Shown here: positions 47,440-56,653 of the stretch, one piece after another | Layout of the letters: each line of letters begins with the position of its first letter | Numbering within the stretch: position 1 is the first letter of the stretch | Source of the DNA: Kocuria coralli | GTDB taxonomy: Bacteria > Actinomycetota > Actinomycetes > Actinomycetales > Micrococcaceae | Assembly (NCBI RefSeq): GCF_008831305.1 | Contig: NZ_ML708621.1 | Location: 1-64,000, forward strand | Length of the DNA stretch: 64,000 bases | Reading direction: 5' to 3' | The notes under the pieces: generated by a model | The model's database searches: none | Seen by the model: only the letters and a program-made list of their open reading frames with translations | Told to the model about the DNA's origin: nothing | Program-made: the position numbers and the translations under genes

Positions 47440-48461
47440 TTGCCGAACTCCTCCTCGACCATGTCCAGCAGCGCCAGAGCCTCGTCGTAGTCGTGGCGCA
47501 GCGCCCAGTACGGCAGGTCGAAGGCGTTGTCCGACTGGAAGGCCGGAAGGCTGCCGTAGGCGGGCTCGGACGACAGCGCCTCGACGGAGGTGGTGTCCGC
47601 GTTGAAGCCGAGCACGAACAGGCTCTCGCTGTCGACGATCTGGCCCAGCTGCTCGGTGGACAGCTCCGCCAGGTCACCGCCGGGCTGGTAGGGCTCCAGG
47701 CCGTGCTGCGCGACCAGGTCGTTGGTCTCGAAGCCGAGCTGGTCGAACATGAGCGGCAGGCCGGTGCCCTCGAACACCAGGTAAGGGGTCCCGTCGCCGG
47801 TCACGGAGAGGAAGGAGGTGGGCTGAGCGGGAACCTCGATCGCGTCGCCGACCTCCTCGACCCGTGCCTCGTAGGTCGAGACCATGTCGTCGTAGGCCTC
47901 CTGCTTGTCGAAGACGTCCACGGCCAGGAACTCCGCCTGGTCCTGCCAGTCGGCGAAGCTCTTGTCCACCATGACGGTCGGGGCGATCGCCGTGAGGTCG
48001 TCGTAGGCGGCATCGGCCTGGAAGTTGGGGAAGCCCCAGCCGCCCGCGATGATGAGGTCGGGGTCGGCCTCCAGGATCGCCTCGAGGTCGAAGCCGTCGG
48101 GGGACCAGGGCAGGAACTCCGTGCCGTCCTCCGACGGGGCGTCGCCCCAGAACTCGGAGAACTCGCCGGCCTCCTGGTCCGCGTCCTCGGGGATGGTCGC
48201 GGTGACGGGGACGTCCATGTCGTAGAGGTAGCCGGCCAGGGCGTAGTTGAGCACGACCACGCGCTTCGGATCCGCGGGCACGTCGACGTCGCCCTTCGGG
48301 GTGGAGACGGTGCGGGTCTCCGAGGCCGCGCTGCTCCCGGAGTCCTGACCATCGGCGTCGCCGCCACCCGAGCCGCAGCCGGCCAGGGCCAGCATGGCGG
48401 AGGCCAGGGTCACCGCGGCGAGCGAACGGGTGGTGCGGTGGGGCAGTGACAGACGGCTCAT
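47436..48461 (-). CDS. Siderophore ABC importer 2, substrate-binding lipoprotein
   Basis: 341-residue binding protein with lipobox LAGC at about residue 29 and a Gly/Ser/Asp linker. Core segments VDVPADPKRVVVLNYALAG, FDLEAILEADPDLIIAGGWG and the C-terminal FQSDNAFDLPYWAL fit the FepB/DesE group (hydroxamate or catecholate). GGAGGATCC precedes the ATG; an IdeR-like box lies 19 nt upstream of the start. First gene of the operon 48461 to 42726. Confidence 0.9.
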   Translation of the reverse strand: MSRLSLPHRTTRSLAAVTLASAMLALAGCGSGGGDADGQDSGSSAASETRTVSTPKGDVDVPADPKRVVVLNYALAGYLYDMDVPVTATIPEDADQEAGEFSEFWGDAPSEDGTEFLPWSPDGFDLEAILEADPDLIIAGGWGFPNFQADAAYDDLTAIAPTVMVDKSFADWQDQAEFLAVDVFDKQEAYDDMVSTYEARVEEVGDAIEVPAQPTSFLSVTGDGTPYLVFEGTGLPLMFDQLGFETNDLVAQHGLEPYQPGGDLAELSTEQLGQIVDSESLFVLGFNADTTSVEALSSEPAYGSLPAFQSDNAFDLPYWALRHDYDEALALLDMVEEEFGK

Positions 48462-48479
48462 GGATCCTCCGGGCGGTGT

Positions 48480-48498
48480 TTAGGTTAGCCTTACATAA
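48480..48498. promoter_or_regulatory. IdeR/DtxR iron box of importer 2
   Basis: TTAGGTTAGCCTTACATAA matches the 19-mer consensus at 17 positions. It sits between the divergent importer 2 and the AraC gene. Confidence 0.85.
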
Positions 48499-48686
48499 TG
48501 CCAATTGACGAACATAAGGGACGGATCGTCCAGCGGTCGTCCTGATGCGACATGCGAGCGGTCCGGAAGCGACATCCGCGGCCGGTAGGCCTGGCCGGCT
48601 CGCCGGGCTGCGCGCACGATCGCCGGCGGTGCGGCCGGTGGCCGCACCGAGGGACCGGACGGATGAGGGGCGGAGGAGAGTAGGAC

Positions 48687-49469
48687 GTGGGTTTCAGGAG
48701 AGAGCTGGCCATGGCCGTGCCGGAGAACGCGGTGCGTTTCACCGGGCACCCCGAGCACACCCATGAGCTGCCGCACCTGGTGCACATGGTGATGGGCCGG
48801 GGGAAGTTCACAGCGGACGGCCGGGTCATCGTCCTCGAACCGCGCACGTCCGTGTGGCTGCAGGCCGAGGTGCCGCACTCCCTGGCGCTCGACGGGCATT
48901 CGATCGCCCTGGGCCCGGTCATGTCCCCGGCGGCCGCCCCGGCGAGCCGGATCCAGGTGCTGGGCGTCGTCCCGGCCATCACCGACCTCATGCTGGCCCG
49001 CCTGGCGGCCCAACCCGGCACGGACGAGCAGGCCGACGTGTTCACGCGGGGTCTCGAGGAGATCCTCCTCGAGCAGTGCGCGGAGGTCTTCGCGGCCCCC
49101 GTGCCCGCCCATCCGATCGTGGCGCGGATCGCGGAGGCCTCCGTGCACTCCGCCGCGACCCTGGCGATGCTGTGCGAGCGCGTGGGGATGAGCGAACGGC
49201 AGGTGCAGCGGATCTTCGCCGCGGAGACGGGCATGGGGTTCACGCGCTGGCGGACGCGGCGCCGACTGAGCCGCGCGGTGCGCAGCCTGCGGGGCGGGGC
49301 CAGCAACGTGAGCGCCGCCAAGACGGCGGGATTCGCCACGAGCGCCACCCTCCTGCGGGCGCTCAGCCGGGAATCCGGTGTGCCGCTCGACGACCTGCGG
49401 GCCGACCCGCTGGGCTGGCTCCCCGAGACCCGTACCGCCGAGCGGGCGGGGCAGGGGAGGCCCTCGTAG
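48687..49469 (+). CDS. AraC-family regulator next to importer 2
   Basis: The 260-residue protein has an N-terminal cupin-like sensor (HTHELPHLVHMVMGRGKF, residues 24-41) and a C-terminal AraC double helix-turn-helix (about 160-255; MSERQVQRIFAAETGMGFTRWR). It is divergent from importer 2 across the iron box. Such regulators often act as siderophore-responsive activators. GTG start preceded by GGAGGAGAG about 15 nt upstream, which is rather far, so a start a few codons later (ATG 48711) is possible. Confidence 0.82.
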   Translation: MGFRRELAMAVPENAVRFTGHPEHTHELPHLVHMVMGRGKFTADGRVIVLEPRTSVWLQAEVPHSLALDGHSIALGPVMSPAAAPASRIQVLGVVPAITDLMLARLAAQPGTDEQADVFTRGLEEILLEQCAEVFAAPVPAHPIVARIAEASVHSAATLAMLCERVGMSERQVQRIFAAETGMGFTRWRTRRRLSRAVRSLRGGASNVSAAKTAGFATSATLLRALSRESGVPLDDLRADPLGWLPETRTAERAGQGRPS

Positions 49470-49496
49470 GGATGCTCGGCCTCCGGCGACGTCGTT

Positions 49497-49545
49497 GACG
49501 TGCTTCTGACCGTCGGATCCCGTGCGGAACGGTCAGATGCACGTC
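49497..49545. repeat. REP-like palindromic element, copy A
   Basis: 17-bp stem (49497-49513 with 49529-49545, one mismatch) and a 15-nt loop. It lies between the two convergent AraC genes and may terminate one or both. Copy B is at 61743-61791. Confidence 0.7.
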
Positions 49546-49554
49546 ACGGCTGCA

Positions 49555-50394
49555 TCAGCTCGCGGCGGTCACCTGCTCGAACCGGTCGGCGACCTCGTCG
49601 AACCGGCTCGGCGGCACCCCGTACCTGGCCTTGAAGGCTCGCCGGAACGCCGTGACGTCCTGGTATCCCGCCCTCTGCGCGGCCAGTGCCAGCGGGCAGC
49701 CCGCGCACAGCCGGTTCAGGGCCTCTGCCAGCCGGTGGTGACTGCGCCACCGCTGCAGGGTCAGCCCGGTCTCGGCCAGGAACTGCCGCTCCACCGTGCG
49801 CTGGGACACGAAGACTCCCGCCACCAGGTCGCGCAAGGGCCTGGGATCGGCGGGGTCGGCTAAGAGGAGGGCGGCGACCTCCAGAGCCTCCCGGGAACGC
49901 GGCAGGGGAGGACGGCCGGGCTGGCGCCACCCGGTGATCCGGTCGACCAGCTGGACCTCCAGGTCGGCTCCGGCGTTGAGCACCGGGCTGAACTGATGCT
50001 GCACCATGGCCAGCAGCAGGGTCGCGAAGTCGTCGTCCACCGGCCACATGGCTCCGGCCCTCAGATGCCCGACCGGCAGGCCTAGGCGGACGAACACCGG
50101 TAGGACCACCGACTCCGGGCCGACGCTGAGCCGGTGCCGCACGCCGGCGGGCACCCAGCACACGTGCCCGGCCGCGAGCGAGTGGGCGACCCCGTTCAGG
50201 TGCAGATCGGTGGAGCCGCGGTGCTGCCACAGCAGCAGGTGGCAGTCCCCGTGCACTCGCTCGGGAACCCGGATCGAGGGGATCCCCAGTCCCGCGCCCG
50301 ATTCACCCGATCCGGCGTGTACCGGCCCGACGGCGGCCATTGCTACTCCCACGGCGTTTCCCATCTGACGCATCCTGCACGCACGATGACGCAT
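49555..50394 (-). CDS. AraC-family regulator next to importer 3
   Basis: The 279-residue protein has a cupin-like N-terminal half (HLNGVAHSLAAGHVCWVPAG, then VRHRLSV) and an AraC-type DNA-binding half (VSQRTVERQFLAETGLTLQR, then AGYQDVTAFRRAFKARYGVPP). It is divergent from importer 3 across an iron box. ATG 50394 has GGGAGGG 8-9 nt upstream; ATG 50364 (MGNAVGV) is an alternative. Probably an activator of the importer 3 operon in response to its siderophore. Confidence 0.82.
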   Translation of the reverse strand: MRHRACRMRQMGNAVGVAMAAVGPVHAGSGESGAGLGIPSIRVPERVHGDCHLLLWQHRGSTDLHLNGVAHSLAAGHVCWVPAGVRHRLSVGPESVVLPVFVRLGLPVGHLRAGAMWPVDDDFATLLLAMVQHQFSPVLNAGADLEVQLVDRITGWRQPGRPPLPRSREALEVAALLLADPADPRPLRDLVAGVFVSQRTVERQFLAETGLTLQRWRSHHRLAEALNRLCAGCPLALAAQRAGYQDVTAFRRAFKARYGVPPSRFDEVADRFEQVTAAS

Positions 50395-50417
50395 CGCGCA
50401 CGCCCTCCCAGAATAGC

Positions 50418-50436
50418 GAAGGTTAGCCTTAGCTAA
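50418..50436. promoter_or_regulatory. IdeR/DtxR iron box of importer 3
   Basis: GAAGGTTAGCCTTAGCTAA, 15 of 19 consensus matches, placed to control both the AraC gene and the operon starting at 50491. Confidence 0.75.
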
Positions 50437-50490
50437 ATTCGACTGCCATTGGGGGCTGTCGTGTGCCGTGATTGAAAGGTCCTCCCCTCC

Positions 50491-51609
50491 ATGAACAAGA
50501 AGCTCTCCGTCCTCCAGGCGCCCCGCCTGCGCACCGGCGCCGCCGTGGCCACCGCTGTCGTCCTCGCCTTCGGCCTGGGCGCCTGCGGCGATTCCGGCAA
50601 CGGCGGATCCGGCTCGGGGGACTCCAGCACCTCCGCCGACGGCGGCAGCGCCCTCCTTCCCGAGGCCGAGGGCACCACCCAGTACCCGCTGACCCTCGAC
50701 TCCCCGTGGGGCGAGACCAGCCTGGAGCAGCGGCCGGAGAGGGTGGCCGTGCTCGCCGGTGAGCACGACGGCGAGTACCTCTCCATGCTCGGGGTGACCC
50801 CCGTCTTCGCGCCCTCGGACATCGAGGAGATGGTCTGGATGCAGGACGCCTTCCCGCAGGAGATCGAGAACACCGCCGAGGTGGACTGGAACGAGCCGCC
50901 CTACGAGGCGCTCGCCGCGGCGAAGCCGGACCTGATCGTGGCCACGTTCAACATCGACCAGTCCAAGTACGACCGGCTCAAGACCATTGCGCCGGTGGCC
51001 ACCGTCTCGGGCGAGAACGGCGAGCCGGAGGCCGGGGAGACCTGGGAGCAGCGGATGACCGACGTGGGGGAGGCACTGGACCTGAAGGCCGCCGCCGAGG
51101 AGAAGATCGGCGAGCAGGAGGAGACCGTCGCCAAGGTGCGCGAGGATCACCCCGAGTTCGACGGCAAGACCATCACCTACGCCGTCTACTACGACACGGA
51201 GACCGGGTTGAACTTCAACAACGTCTCCGGCTCCAACTCGGAGGCGGTCTTCTCCGACATGGGCTTCGCCGAGAACCCCAACTCGAGCAAGTTCGTCAAC
51301 GACCCCACCGTCTCCAACGAGAAGCTCCCCGAACTGGACGCCGATGTCATGCTGATCTCCGACAACTCCGCTCGCGGGGAGAGCGCGTCCACGATCAACA
51401 CGATCAAGGACCTCGACCTCTACAAGAACCTGCCGGTGGTCAAGAACGGCCACACGGTGGACTACCTCAACACCATCGACGGATTCGAGGTCGACGGCGA
51501 GGCGCATGAGGGCAATGTGGCATGGGCCCTGCACGTCGCGGGACCGATGGGCGAGGTCTGGGCCACGGAGACCCTGGCTCCGCTGCTGAGCGACGCCATC
51601 CAGGACTGA
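50491..51609 (+). CDS. Siderophore ABC importer 3, substrate-binding lipoprotein
   Basis: 372 residues. The signal peptide ends in the lipobox LGAC at about residue 32, then a long Gly/Ser/Asp linker. PERVAVLAGEHDGEYLSMLGV, PPYEALAAAKPDLIVATFNI and the C-terminal HEGNVAWALHVAGPMG are typical of FepB/FhuD-like binding proteins. The ribosome site is weak (AAAGG 11 nt upstream). The stop overlaps the permease start by 1 nt (TGATG). First of seven closely packed genes. Confidence 0.9.
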   Translation: MNKKLSVLQAPRLRTGAAVATAVVLAFGLGACGDSGNGGSGSGDSSTSADGGSALLPEAEGTTQYPLTLDSPWGETSLEQRPERVAVLAGEHDGEYLSMLGVTPVFAPSDIEEMVWMQDAFPQEIENTAEVDWNEPPYEALAAAKPDLIVATFNIDQSKYDRLKTIAPVATVSGENGEPEAGETWEQRMTDVGEALDLKAAAEEKIGEQEETVAKVREDHPEFDGKTITYAVYYDTETGLNFNNVSGSNSEAVFSDMGFAENPNSSKFVNDPTVSNEKLPELDADVMLISDNSARGESASTINTIKDLDLYKNLPVVKNGHTVDYLNTIDGFEVDGEAHEGNVAWALHVAGPMGEVWATETLAPLLSDAIQD

Positions 51610-52673
51610 TGCCTGCTACGGCTGCCCTCGCTCAGCCGCCGACGAGCGTCGAGGACGTCACCGCCGCCCCGCAGTTCCTGTGGCGGCGGCGCGTCCTCGG
51701 CCTCGTCGTCGTGCTGGCGGCCCTGCTGGCCGCGCTGTTCTTGAGCCTGCTCGTCGGGGCCAGCATGAAGACCCCGGCCGAGACCTGGCAGGGACTGGTC
51801 CATCCGGACGGCTCGGAGGCCTCGCTGATCGTGTGGACCCTCCGCGTGCCGCGCACCGTGCTCGCGGTGGTGGCCGGTACGGCCTTCGCCGTCGCCGGGG
51901 CGCTGATCCAGGCGATCACCCGCAACCCCCTGGCCGACCCTGGCATCCTCGGCGTCAATGCCGGTGCGGGGTTCGCGGTCACCGTGGGGGTGGGTCTTCT
52001 CGGCGTGACGGGCGGTCCGCTGTTCCTGTGGATAGCCTTCGCCGGGGCGCTCGTGGCCACCGTGCTGGTCTACCTGATCGGCTCGGGCGGCCGCGGCAGC
52101 GCCTCCCCGGCCACCCTGGTGCTCGCAGGGGTGGCCCTCAGCGCCGTGCTCGGCGGCATCGGCACGGTCATGGAACTGTTCGACCCGGACACCTTCCGCG
52201 ACGTGCGCCGCTGGGGCCTCGGCTCGGTGGTGGTCACCGATCTGAGCGGGGTGGAGCTGATGCTCCCCTACCTCCTGGTGGCCCTGGTCATCGCCCTGGC
52301 GATCTCCGGGTCGCTCAACGCGATCGCACTGGGGGACGACTTCGCCACCTCGCTCGGCGCGCACGTGACCCGCACCCGCCTTCTCGGGATCGTCGCCGTG
52401 ACCGTCCTGGCCGGCGGCGGGACCGCGCTGACCGGTGGCATCGCCTTCGTGGGGCTGATGGTCCCGCACGTGGTCCGGTGGTTCACCGGCCCGGACCAAC
52501 GCTGGGTGATCGCCTACTCCGCCCTGGCGGGGCCCGTGCTGGTGCTCCTGGCCGACGTGCTCGGGCGGGTGGTGGTCATCCCCAGCGAGATCGAGGTCGG
52601 CCTGGTCACCGCCGTCGTCGGCGCCCCGGTGCTGATCGCCCTGGTCAGACGCAAGAAAGCGAGCGGACTATGA
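51609..52673 (+). CDS. Siderophore ABC importer 3, FecCD permease (FepD-like)
   Basis: 354 residues with about ten helices. [22 protein letters not shown] is the cytosolic motif (the intact version of the site broken at 45321), then GGIAFVGLMVPHVVRWFTGP. It is coupled to both neighbours by overlaps. The frame is open upstream into the binding-protein gene; the ATG at the stop codon is the sensible start. Confidence 0.9.
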   Translation: MPATAALAQPPTSVEDVTAAPQFLWRRRVLGLVVVLAALLAALFLSLLVGASMKTPAETWQGLVHPDGSEASLIVWTLRVPRTVLAVVAGTAFAVAGALIQAITRNPLADPGILGVNAGAGFAVTVGVGLLGVTGGPLFLWIAFAGALVATVLVYLIGSGGRGSASPATLVLAGVALSAVLGGIGTVMELFDPDTFRDVRRWGLGSVVVTDLSGVELMLPYLLVALVIALAISGSLNAIALGDDFATSLGAHVTRTRLLGIVAVTVLAGGGTALTGGIAFVGLMVPHVVRWFTGPDQRWVIAYSALAGPVLVLLADVLGRVVVIPSEIEVGLVTAVVGAPVLIALVRRKKASGL

Positions 52674-53782
52674 GCCTCTATATGCGGCAGCGCCGCGAGG
52701 GGCCGGAGGGCGGACCCGGAGCCCGGCGCGCCGTCGTCGACTTCGGCACCCCCACCCTCGAGCTCACGACCCGGAGGCTCTCGAGCCGGATCGGCGTCAG
52801 GTCGCTGACCGTGACCCTGGTGATGGCCGCTATCGCGGTGATGATCGTCATCGCCATGATGGCGATCGGCGACTTCCCCCTGACGATCCCCGACGTGCTG
52901 GCCGCGCTGGCGGGCACGGGCGATGAGTTCCACCGGGTCATCGTGATCGAATGGCGCCTGCCGATCGCCCTGGCCGCCCTGGTCTTCGGCGCGCTGCTGG
53001 GTCTTGGCGGGGCGATCTTCCAGTCCCTGACCCGCAATCCGCTCGGCTCCCCGGACATCATCGGTTTCGACGCCGGGTCGTTCACCGCGGTGCTGGTGAC
53101 CATGCTGGTGTTCGGCACCCGCAACTACTGGACCGTGGCGACGGCGGCCATCGTCGGCGGCATCGTCGTCGCAGCCGTGGTCTACCTGCTGGCCTTCCGC
53201 GGGGGCATCCAGGGCTTCCGGCTGATCATCGTGGGCATCGGCGTCGCCGCCATGCTCGGTTCGGTCAACTCCTATCTGATCACCCGCGCGAACCTGCAGG
53301 ACGCGATAGCGGTGGGCTTCTGGTCGGCCGGCACGCTGTCGCGCACCAGCTGGTCCAATCTCGTCCCGGCGATGCTGCTCGCCGCGGTGGTGGTCCTCGG
53401 GTCCGCGCTGCTGGCATCCGGGCTGCGCCAGCTCGAGCTGGGCGACGACGGCGCCCGCGCCCACGGGGTCGCCCTGAACCGCGACCGCCTGCTGCTGATG
53501 GTCCTGGGCGTGATGACCACGGCGATCGTGACCGCGGCGGCCGGGCCCATCGGGTTCATCGCCCTGGCCGCGCCCCAGCTCGCCCGCCGCGTCGCCGGAA
53601 CGGCGGGGGTCGGCCTGGCGTCGTCGGCCGCCATGGGCGCCCTGCTGCTGTCCGCCGCCCATGCGATCGCCGTGCTCTCGGCCATGTGGTTCCTGCCGAT
53701 CCCGGTGGGCCTGGTGACCGTGTGCATCGGCGGCACCTACTTCATCATCCTGCTGATCCGCGAAGCCCGGAGGCATCTGTGA
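52670..53782 (+). CDS. Siderophore ABC importer 3, FecCD permease (FepG-like)
   Basis: 370 residues. A cytosolic tail of about 50 residues precedes ten helices. LTRNPLGSPDIIGFDAGSFTA and GFRLIIVGIGVAAMLGSVNSYL are conserved, as is AGPIGFIALAAPQLARR. ATGA overlap with the upstream gene and GTGA overlap with the ATPase gene show tight coupling. Confidence 0.9.
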   Translation: MSLYMRQRREGPEGGPGARRAVVDFGTPTLELTTRRLSSRIGVRSLTVTLVMAAIAVMIVIAMMAIGDFPLTIPDVLAALAGTGDEFHRVIVIEWRLPIALAALVFGALLGLGGAIFQSLTRNPLGSPDIIGFDAGSFTAVLVTMLVFGTRNYWTVATAAIVGGIVVAAVVYLLAFRGGIQGFRLIIVGIGVAAMLGSVNSYLITRANLQDAIAVGFWSAGTLSRTSWSNLVPAMLLAAVVVLGSALLASGLRQLELGDDGARAHGVALNRDRLLLMVLGVMTTAIVTAAAGPIGFIALAAPQLARRVAGTAGVGLASSAAMGALLLSAAHAIAVLSAMWFLPIPVGLVTVCIGGTYFIILLIREARRHL

Positions 53783-54651
53783 CCCCTGCACCGACCCCCG
53801 CTGCTCACGTGCACGCCGGCGCCGATGCCCCGGTTCGCGTCGAGGACGCGACGATCGCCTACGACACCCGGGTGATCTCCGAGCACCTCTCCGTGGCGGT
53901 TCCCGAACGCTCCTTCACCGCGATCATCGGCCCCAACGCCTGCGGGAAGTCCACGCTGCTGCGCACCATCTCCCGGATCCTGGCCCCTTCCTCCGGCCGC
54001 GTGGTCCTGGACGGCGCCGACGTCCAGTCCTACGGGGCCAAGGAGGTGGCTCGCAGAATGGGCCTGCTGCCGCCGACCTCCCTGGCCCCGGACGGGATCC
54101 GCGTGGCCGACCTGGTGGCCCGCGGCCGGTTCCCCCATCAAGGCCTGTTCCGGCAGTGGAGCGCGCAGGACCGCGACGCCGTGGCCGCCGCGCTCGAGGC
54201 CACCGGCACCACGGAACTGTCCGGGAGGCTCGTGGACGAGCTCTCCGGCGGGCAGCGACAACGGGTGTGGGTGGCCATGCTGCTGGCCCAGCAGACCCCC
54301 ATCATGCTGCTGGACGAGCCCACCACCTTCCTGGACATCGCCCACCAGTACGAGCTGCTCGAGCTCTTCCGCAGGCTGCACGCGCAGGGACGGACCGTCG
54401 TGGCCGTGCTGCACGACCTCAACCAGGCCGCCCGCTACGCCTCGACCCTGATCGTCATGAAGGACGGCCAGGTGGTGGCCACGGGCACGCCCGCCGAGGT
54501 GTTCACGGCCGGGCTGATCGAGGAGGTGTTCGGGCTGCGCTGCCTGGTGGTACCGGACCCGGTGACGGGTACACCCGCCGTCTTCCCCCTCGCCCCCGAG
54601 GACCCGCCGGCAGAAGCCGGGGCCCTCGCCGACGATTCACAGGAGTACTGA
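53779..54651 (+). CDS. Siderophore ABC importer 3, ATP-binding subunit
   Basis: 290-residue FepC-like ATPase with Walker A GPNACGKST, LSGGQRQRVWVAMLLAQQ, IMLLDEPTTFLDIAHQ and VLHDLNQAAR. All catalytic residues are present. The GTG start overlaps the permease stop. The residues after the core (PLAPEDPPAEAGALADDSQEY region) form an acidic tail. Confidence 0.92.
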   Translation: MTPAPTPAAHVHAGADAPVRVEDATIAYDTRVISEHLSVAVPERSFTAIIGPNACGKSTLLRTISRILAPSSGRVVLDGADVQSYGAKEVARRMGLLPPTSLAPDGIRVADLVARGRFPHQGLFRQWSAQDRDAVAAALEATGTTELSGRLVDELSGGQRQRVWVAMLLAQQTPIMLLDEPTTFLDIAHQYELLELFRRLHAQGRTVVAVLHDLNQAARYASTLIVMKDGQVVATGTPAEVFTAGLIEEVFGLRCLVVPDPVTGTPAVFPLAPEDPPAEAGALADDSQEY

Positions 54652-54652
54652 C

Positions 54653-56653
54653 ATGGCCCAGAGCCTCCGGCACACAGAGATCTTCCCCATCACCGTCCGC
54701 GAGGTCGAAGTGCTCCGCGTGACCGACGTGACGCCCGGGATGCGCAGGATCACCCTGGGCGGACCGGGGATGAAGGCGCACACCGCCCCGAACGGGCTGC
54801 CGGTCAACGCCTTCCGTTCCGACGGGTTCGACGACGAGTTCAAGCTGTTCTTCACCCACCCCTCCCGTGAGACCCCGTTGTTCCCGGAGCAGGGAGAGGG
54901 GCGGGTGATCTGGCCGCGCGACGAGCACCTGGTCTTCCGCACCTACACGGCCCGCCGCTGGGATCCCGCCGTCGGGGAGCACGGTGAGCTGCACGTCGAC
55001 TTCGTGGTCCACGGCCTGGGGGCGGCGACCACCTGGGCGCGCCGCGCCCAGCCCGGTGACGTCATCCCGATCGCCGGCCCGAAGTCCTCCTCGACCCACC
55101 CTCAAGGGGCGGACTGGACCCTGGTGGCCGGGGATGAGACCGCCCTGCCGGCCATCGGGCGCTGGCTCGAGGAGTGGCCCGCGGGAGCCCGGGGCCAGGT
55201 GTTCATCGAGGTGGCGGAGGACTCGCACCGCCAGCCGGAGCTTCCCGTCCCCGACGGCGTGGAGCTGACCTGGCTCAGCCGCGACGGTGCGGAGCCGGGC
55301 ACCACCACGCTGCTCCAGGACGCAATCGTCGCCGCCGACTGGTGGGAGGGCACACCCTTCGCCTGGGTGGCCGGGGAAGCGCTGACCCTGGCGCCCATCC
55401 GCCGGTGGCTCAAGAGGGAACGGGGCCTGGACCGGGAGCAGGTCGAGGTCACCGGGTACTGGCGTCGTCAGGCGGTCGCCGCCTCCTCCGAGGACCCGGA
55501 GCTGCCCGAGGACTCCGACGCCGAGAGCGCCGCCGAACGGCTGCACGAGCTCGCCGAGATCGTGCCGGGTTTCGCGATCCGGACCGCCGTGACCCTGGGG
55601 CTGGCCGAGGCCTTCGACGGCGCCGCGAAGTCCCCGGCCGAGCTGGCCTCTGCCCTGGGCGTGCCCGAGGACGGGCTGGCCAGATTGCTGCGCTACCTGG
55701 CCGCCCTCGAGGTACTGGAGGCCGAGGGGACACCGGACCGGCACGAGGGCATGCCGGCCGATACGACCACGCGGTACCGGTTGGGCGCCGTCGGCCAGAT
55801 CCTCGAGGAGGAGCACGTCCAGCAGGAACTCGATCTGGACGGCTATCACGCCTATGCGGAGGTGGCCGCCTGCCTGTCCCTGCTCGATGCCGTGCGCGGC
55901 ACGGGGGAGGGCCACGTCCGGCACTACGGCGCCACTCACCGCGAATACGTCGAGCAGACCCCGGCGCTGCAGGCCTCCCGGATCGCGGACGCCGAGGAGT
56001 TCGCCGGGTACATCGCCGCGACGCTGGCCGGGGCCCTGCCGTTGGCGCAGCTGCCCACGGTGGCGGTGGCGGGGCCGGCCGCCGGGGAGCTGGCCCATAC
56101 CCTGGCCGGAGCCGATCCGGCCGTGCGGGTCACCGTACTGGGCACCCCCGACGAGCTCGAGCAGTACGCGGTGAACCACCCCGCGCACGAACGCGTCGGC
56201 ACGGCCGTGGCCAGCCTGTTCGAACCGCTGGCGGAACGGTACTCCGCCGTCCTGCTGGCAGGGGTGCTCAGGAACTCGGGCGACGCGGATGCCCGGCACA
56301 TCCTGGCCGGCGCCGCGGGCAGCGTGCGCCAGGAGCCGGAGACGGGAACGGTCTACGTCTTCGAACGTCCCCTGGACCCGGCGGACATCGACGAGCACGA
56401 TCTCGAGCACGACCTGATCGACTACGCCCTGACCGGAGGCGGGGCCAGAACCGACGACGAGCTCAGGGGCCTGTTCGCGGAGGTCTCCGGGCTGCACCTG
56501 GCGGGCACGCGGATGGTCGGCTGGGGCGGATCCCTCTACCTGCTGCGGCCCGGCCCCGGGGCCTCCGACGAGAACCCGCCGATCGGCGTCTCCCTGTCCG
56601 ACCCAGCAGGGGACGGCACCGCGCCGGAGGCCCTGGACCGAGATGTCAGCTGA
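54653..56653 (+). CDS. Siderophore-interacting flavoprotein fused to O-methyltransferase-like domain
   Basis: SIP enzymes release iron by reducing ferric siderophores with FAD and NAD(P)H. Residues 1-275 are a full SIP: FAD motif RTYTAR (96-101), GPKSS (142-146), AGDETALPAIGRWL and the final AGEALTLAPIRRW, then GYWRR. Residues about 285-660 add an O-methyltransferase-like unit: a winged-helix dimer domain (LAEAFDGAAKSPAELASALG, LARLLRYLAALEVLE) and a Rossmann part. Where a methyltransferase has its DxGxGxG loop, this reads VAVAGPAAGELA, so SAM binding is doubtful. Typical SIP proteins are about 280 residues. The gene follows the ATPase by 1 nt and overlaps the next ABC gene by 11 nt. Confidence 0.82.
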   Translation: MAQSLRHTEIFPITVREVEVLRVTDVTPGMRRITLGGPGMKAHTAPNGLPVNAFRSDGFDDEFKLFFTHPSRETPLFPEQGEGRVIWPRDEHLVFRTYTARRWDPAVGEHGELHVDFVVHGLGAATTWARRAQPGDVIPIAGPKSSSTHPQGADWTLVAGDETALPAIGRWLEEWPAGARGQVFIEVAEDSHRQPELPVPDGVELTWLSRDGAEPGTTTLLQDAIVAADWWEGTPFAWVAGEALTLAPIRRWLKRERGLDREQVEVTGYWRRQAVAASSEDPELPEDSDAESAAERLHELAEIVPGFAIRTAVTLGLAEAFDGAAKSPAELASALGVPEDGLARLLRYLAALEVLEAEGTPDRHEGMPADTTTRYRLGAVGQILEEEHVQQELDLDGYHAYAEVAACLSLLDAVRGTGEGHVRHYGATHREYVEQTPALQASRIADAEEFAGYIAATLAGALPLAQLPTVAVAGPAAGELAHTLAGADPAVRVTVLGTPDELEQYAVNHPAHERVGTAVASLFEPLAERYSAVLLAGVLRNSGDADARHILAGAAGSVRQEPETGTVYVFERPLDPADIDEHDLEHDLIDYALTGGGARTDDELRGLFAEVSGLHLAGTRMVGWGGSLYLLRPGPGASDENPPIGVSLSDPAGDGTAPEALDRDVS

